Part shown: positions 63,480 through 64,000 of the stretch, piece by piece
Layout: each line of letters starts with the position of its first letter
Numbering within the stretch: the stretch's first letter is position 1
Assembly: GCF_029962835.1 (NCBI RefSeq)
Contig: NC_080577.1
Span: 7,106,501-7,170,500, forward strand
Origin: Magnolia sinica
Taxonomy: Eukaryota > Streptophyta > Magnoliopsida > Magnoliales > Magnoliaceae
Length of the DNA stretch: 64,000 nt
Direction of reading: 5' to 3'
Position numbers and translations under genes: made by a program
The notes under the pieces: generated by a model
Database searches by the model: none
What the model was told of the DNA's origin: nothing
The model's input: only the letters and a program-made list of their open reading frames with translations

Positions 63480-63539
<60 letters not shown>

Positions 63540-63920
63540 GGTGGTAGTGGTGGTGGTGGGTGGTTGTCGGGCTGGGAAGAGGAGGATAAAGGAGGGAGAG
63601 AGAGAGAGAGAGTTTGGGATTGGTTCAGGGTCAGGTTGAGTGCGGCGTATAGTGTTAGAGATACTTAAAAATTAGGATTTTTTATTTTTTTTTATATATA
63701 CCTGAATCTGAGTCAAATCAGTTTCGGATAGAGTCGAATCTGACTGGATCAAGTTTCGAGTCGAGTTATTGGGTACCTCGAACTCGATTCGTTTTGAATT
63801 CAGATTGGGCGAAGCCTACTTGGTTTGGACTGACTCACCCATTCGGTTTGGGTTGAATCGGGTTGGAATGAGTCGGACAAGTCGACTCAAGTGAGTCGAG
63901 TTGTCCATTGCCCATCTCCA
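63126..63920. mobile_element. Complete hAT-type element (795 bp) with GA core
   Basis: 8-bp TSD TCCATGGG (63118-63125, 63921-63928). Ends are TAGAGCTGGGCAT and, inverted, TGGAGATGGGCAA. CGAG/CTCG-word arms surround a (GA)n tract at 63486-63535 and repeated 'gatggtggtgggtggttgtcgggtt' phrases. It is the same family as the intron elements of OMT A and B, at an independent insertion site. Confidence 0.9.
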
Positions 63921-63928
63921 TCCATGGG

Positions 63929-64000
63929 CATGGCTTGGGTGGATCCTGATTGTGGTGCCCATGTGATATATCTTACTTACATTCACACTGTCCATCCCTT
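63929..64000. mobile_element. Start of another GGGCCCACC-type element, cut by the window edge
   Basis: 'gattgtggtgcccatgtgatatatctta...ctgtccatccctt' has the word order of these elements. The rest lies outside the window. Confidence 0.35.

Overview
The window is nuclear DNA of a flowering plant. The coding signal is one family of two-exon genes with GT-AG introns. Everything else is LTR retrotransposons, LINE and SINE remnants, and a dense layer of non-autonomous DNA transposons. The GGGCCCACC-containing terminal-inverted-repeat (TIR) elements and the family of eugenol/resveratrol-type O-methyltransferases (OMTs) would fit a magnoliid or other early-diverging woody angiosperm, but that placement is inference.

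Layout. 1-5612: left flank with a duplicated coding-like fragment, two hAT-type elements with perfect 8-bp target-site duplications (TSDs), and a very AT-rich stretch. 5613-33900 (unit 1) and 33901-55896 (unit 2) are a large direct tandem duplication. Unit 1 is longer mainly because it alone carries a 6.27-kb Ty1-copia element (18322-24593) and a 704-bp solo LTR (25951-26654); unit 2 keeps both empty sites. Each unit contains, in order: a tRNA-derived SINE, a 541-bp TIR element, an intact OMT gene on the minus strand (A at 8863-12399, B at 37152-40755) with a hAT element in its intron, a multi-kilobase inverted repeat, and a 5'-truncated LINE nest into which a copia element and a small Harbinger-like MITE inserted. 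55625-58428 is a third intact OMT gene (C). 58.9-64 kb holds decayed TIR elements, an LTR-like fragment and another hAT element.

History read from the sequence. An old tandem duplication made the A/B and C lineages; their promoters and 3' flanks still align. The LINE then entered the C-type 3' flank, a copia element entered the LINE, and a MITE entered nearby. Later a ~22-kb block was duplicated in tandem with its right break inside exon 2 of the C-type gene. This left a truncated OMT pseudogene (D, 33629-33900) exactly at the unit 1/unit 2 junction. The unit-1 copia element and solo LTR came afterwards.

Function. Genes A, B and C each encode a 359-residue SAM-dependent class II plant O-methyltransferase of phenolics, related to trans-resveratrol di-OMT and eugenol/chavicol OMT. 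All three have the catalytic His and intact splice sites. The substrate cannot be read from the sequence. No other host protein gene, tRNA, rRNA, CRISPR array or clearly new biological system was found. The most unusual structures are the duplication that breaks inside an OMT exon, the nested inverted repeat next to genes A and B, and the GC-rich tract that differs between the two LTRs of one young element.
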